DNA from: JADGNZ01 sp035995985
GTDB lineage: Bacteria > Acidobacteriota > Thermoanaerobaculia > Gp7-AA8
Direction: 5' to 3'
DNA length: 34,325 bases
Assembly (NCBI GenBank): GCA_035995985.1
Contig: DASYJY010000145.1
Span: forward strand, 1 to 34,325
The number at the start of each line of letters is the position of its first letter. Within the stretch, counting starts at the first letter, position 1. The translations under genes and the position numbers were made by a program. Below, piece after piece: positions 32,390 to 34,325 of this stretch. The notes under the pieces were generated by a model. It worked only from the letters and a program-made list of their open reading frames with translations. It made no database searches and was not told the DNA's origin.

Positions 32390-34325
32390 TCAATGGAAGT
32401 CGTAGCTGACGATTTGGCCGATGCCGTCGAGCGTCCAGAACTTGTCCGCGCGCACCGAGCACTGCCCGTCTTCGTTCTGCAGGATCCCTTCGACGATCAA
32501 TCCCGGGGAGCCGACGATCAGCGCGCGATGTTCGCGAAAGAGATCCGGCTTCACGATCGCTTGCGAGATCCCGGTTTCATCTTCGAGCGTGAGGAAGACG
32601 AATCCTTTCGCGGTCCCCGGCCGCTGCCGCACGATGACTGCGCCGGCGGTGGCGACGCGTTTTCCGTTCGGCAGTTTCTTGAGTTGCATCGCCGTGTAGA
32701 CGTTGTCGCGTTTGAGTTGCGGACGGAAGTGCGTGAGCAGGTGAGGGCCTGCGGTGAGACTCGTCGCGTCGTAATCGGCGAGCGTTTCTTCCCCGGCCGA
32801 CATTTCATCGAGCGGTGATGCGTCATCGTGAGCACTGTCTTCGAACAACTCGCCAGTCGGTTTCGCCGCTTGCGCCGATTGCCACAACGCCGCGCGGCGC
32901 CGCAGCCCGAGCGATGCCAGTGCGCCGGCGTAAGCGAGTTTCGTGAGTTGATCGCCGCGAAGCGTTGCGCGGCGCGCAAGATCGTCGGCGGAGACGAACG
33001 GCGCGGCTTCTTCGATTGCATTTGCCGCGATCGCGCGCAGTCCCTTCACGAACTTCATGCCGAGGCGGACAGCGCCGCGTTCCCAGCGGCAGTGCCAGCC
33101 GGAATGGTTCACATCGATCGGCAGCACTGTCACGCCGTGGCGCTCCGCATCCTTGATCAATGTGGCTGGATGGTAGAAACCCATCGGCCAAGCGTTCAGC
33201 AGCGCGATGTAGAACGCGGCCGGATGATGCGCTTTGAGATACGCGCTGGCGTATGCGATGAGCGCGAAGCTGGCCGCGTGCGACTCGGGAAAGCCGTACA
33301 GTGCGAAGGACGTGATCGACTTCACGATCTGATCCTGCGCCGGTCCGTCGATGCCGTTCTTCGTCATCCCCGACCGCAGCCTCTTCTCGATCTCGGCCAT
33401 CCGCTCCATCGATCGCTTGAATCCCATCGCGCGCCGCAACTCCTCGGCCTCGCCGCCGGTGAAGTCCGCGGCGACCATGGCGATGCGCAGCAACTGCTCC
33501 TGAAAAAGCGGCACGCCGAGTGTGCGGCGCAGGATCGGTTCGAGGCAGGGATGCGGATATTCGAGCGGCGCTTTGCCTTGCCGCCGATCGAAGAACGGCT
33601 TGACCATGCCGCCGACGATCGGACCGGGACGGATGATCGCCACCTGCACGACGATGTCGTAAAACTTCTCCGGTGCATTGCGTGGCAGCGACGCCATCTG
33701 CGCGCGGCTTTCGACCTGGAACATGCCGACGGTGTCGGCCTCATTCAGCATTTTGTAGACGGGCGGATCGTCCTGCGGCAGATGCGCGAGGTCGACGTCG
33801 ATGCCTTCGTTCGTGCGGATGAGCGGGATCATTTCTTCGATCGCGGCGAGCATGCCGAGACCGAGGAGGTCGACCTTGATGATGCCGAGGTCCGCGCAGT
33901 CGTCTTTGTCCCACTGGATCACGACGCGGCCCGGCATCGCGGCCGGTTCGAGCGGGACGACTTCATCGAGCCGCCCTTTCGCCATGACCATGCCGCCGGA
34001 ATGTTGCCCGAGGTGCCGCGGCAGATTCTGGATCTGCATTTGAAGCCGCATGAAGTGCTGCACGCGTAGATCCGTGGGATCAAAGCCGGCGCCTTCCAGT
34101 TCCGCCGGCATCGTCTCGATGCGCTCGCGAATCTCGCCGAAGTTCCAGGTGCCGAGGGTCTTCGAGAGTTTGTCGGCCTGTTCGAGCGAGAAGCCGAGCG
34201 CTTTGCCGACTTCGCGCGCCGCGGAGCGATCGCGGTACGTGATCACGTTCGCGGTCATCGCCGCACCGTGAACGCCGTACGTTTTGTAGACGTGCTGGAT
34301 GACGCGCTCGCGTTGATCGCCCGAG
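32390..34325 (-). CDS. dnaE2: Error-prone DNA polymerase, DnaE2-like (5' end outside window)
   Basis: The frame is open to the window edge; about 644 C-terminal residues are visible and the N-terminal PHP and catalytic aspartates lie beyond the edge. It opens with RERVIQHVYKTYG and AAMTANVITYRDR, followed by LPRHLGQHSGGMVM, WDKDDCADLGIIKVDLLGLG, VQVAIIRPGPIVGG and YGFPESHAASFALIAYASAY, all polymerase III alpha/DnaE segments, then helix-hairpin-helix and a C-terminal OB-fold (KRVATAGAVIVRQRPGTAKG, FVFLTLEDETG). The end directly after the OB-fold, without a beta-clamp/tau tail, fits DnaE2 rather than replicative DnaE1. DnaE2 acts with ImuA/ImuB in damage-induced mutagenic lesion bypass; those genes, if present, would lie upstream and are not visible. 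Confidence 0.92.
   Translation of the reverse strand, partial: SGDQRERVIQHVYKTYGVHGAAMTANVITYRDRSAAREVGKALGFSLEQADKLSKTLGTWNFGEIRERIETMPAELEGAGFDPTDLRVQHFMRLQMQIQNLPRHLGQHSGGMVMAKGRLDEVVPLEPAAMPGRVVIQWDKDDCADLGIIKVDLLGLGMLAAIEEMIPLIRTNEGIDVDLAHLPQDDPPVYKMLNEADTVGMFQVESRAQMASLPRNAPEKFYDIVVQVAIIRPGPIVGGMVKPFFDRRQGKAPLEYPHPCLEPILRRTLGVPLFQEQLLRIAMVAADFTGGEAEELRRAMGFKRSMERMAEIEKRLRSGMTKNGIDGPAQDQIVKSITSFALYGFPESHAASFALIAYASAYLKAHHPAAFYIALLNAWPMGFYHPATLIKDAERHGVTVLPIDVNHSGWHCRWERGAVRLGMKFVKGLRAIAANAIEEAAPFVSADDLARRATLRGDQLTKLAYAGALASLGLRRRAALWQSAQAAKPTGELFEDSAHDDASPLDEMSAGEETLADYDATSLTAGPHLLTHFRPQLKRDNVYTAMQLKKLPNGKRVATAGAVIVRQRPGTAKGFVFLTLEDETGISQAIVKPDLFREHRALIVGSPGLIVEGILQNEDGQCSVRADKFWTLDGIGQIVSYDFH

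Noticed and set aside
1..34325. CRISPR array, tRNA, rRNA, prophage or insertion sequence
   Set aside because: No regularly spaced direct repeats, no tRNA-like cloverleaf with CCA end, no transposase or integrase frame was found; the repeats seen are palindromic intergenic elements.

Overview
The window is GC-rich, with densely packed genes, many GTG/TTG starts and ATGA/GTGA stop-start overlaps. It reads as a chromosomal fragment of a free-living, Gram-negative-type bacterium. Tandem ExbD proteins, an S9 prolyl oligopeptidase, a large secreted BNR/VPS10-like protein, a GEMM-type riboswitch in front of a chitinase-like gene and a DnaE2-type polymerase together suggest an Acidobacteriota-like lineage. 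That placement is inferred from gene content only. No rRNA, tRNA, CRISPR array, insertion sequence or phage gene was seen, and no gene-free stretch exceeds 300 bases.

Layout. 1-860: the end of an ExbD/TolR pair with a good terminator. 875-5980: a CPBP membrane protease with an apparent ATC start, a secreted prolyl oligopeptidase, a thiolase and a secreted protein of unknown function whose 5' end carries a twin-hairpin repeat. 5994-7463: an orphan Hcp gene divergent from a tiny STN-domain protein coupled to a TVP38/DedA-type membrane protein. 7467-11262: a 1100-residue BNR-repeat secreted protein and a hicBA module in which hicA is broken by two frameshifts. 11393-13179: a LytM/M23 peptidase overlapping a bactofilin-like gene, a likely cell-wall/shape pair. 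13350-15443: a rhomboid protease facing a GalT-like transferase and a CDP-alcohol phosphatidyltransferase. 15541-17883: a cyclic-di-GMP (GEMM-I) riboswitch leading a secreted GH18 protein, then a convergent SGNH hydrolase. 17900-20488: a long inverted repeat abutting an ABC-2 exporter operon that ends in an SH3 + TonB_C lipoprotein. 20492-21583: an AI-2E family transporter.

The most interesting locus is 21710-24783, a compact, translationally coupled cassette that looks like an undescribed or little-described RiPP system. It encodes a PqqD-like recognition protein, a radical SAM/SPASM enzyme with an extra Cys-rich tail, a 58-residue Cys-containing putative precursor peptide, an HPr-kinase-like protein and a Ser/His S26-type peptidase, and a terminator follows. 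By inference, the PqqD protein presents the leader to the radical SAM enzyme, the core (from Cys33) is modified, the kinase may phosphorylate the peptide, and the peptidase may release it. No exporter lies inside the cassette.

24918-32345 encodes a 2475-residue secreted protein with a tandem N-terminal repeat, DUF11 repeats, a glycine-rich middle and a C-terminal gingipain-type C25 peptidase. The window ends inside a DnaE2-like error-prone polymerase gene on the minus strand.
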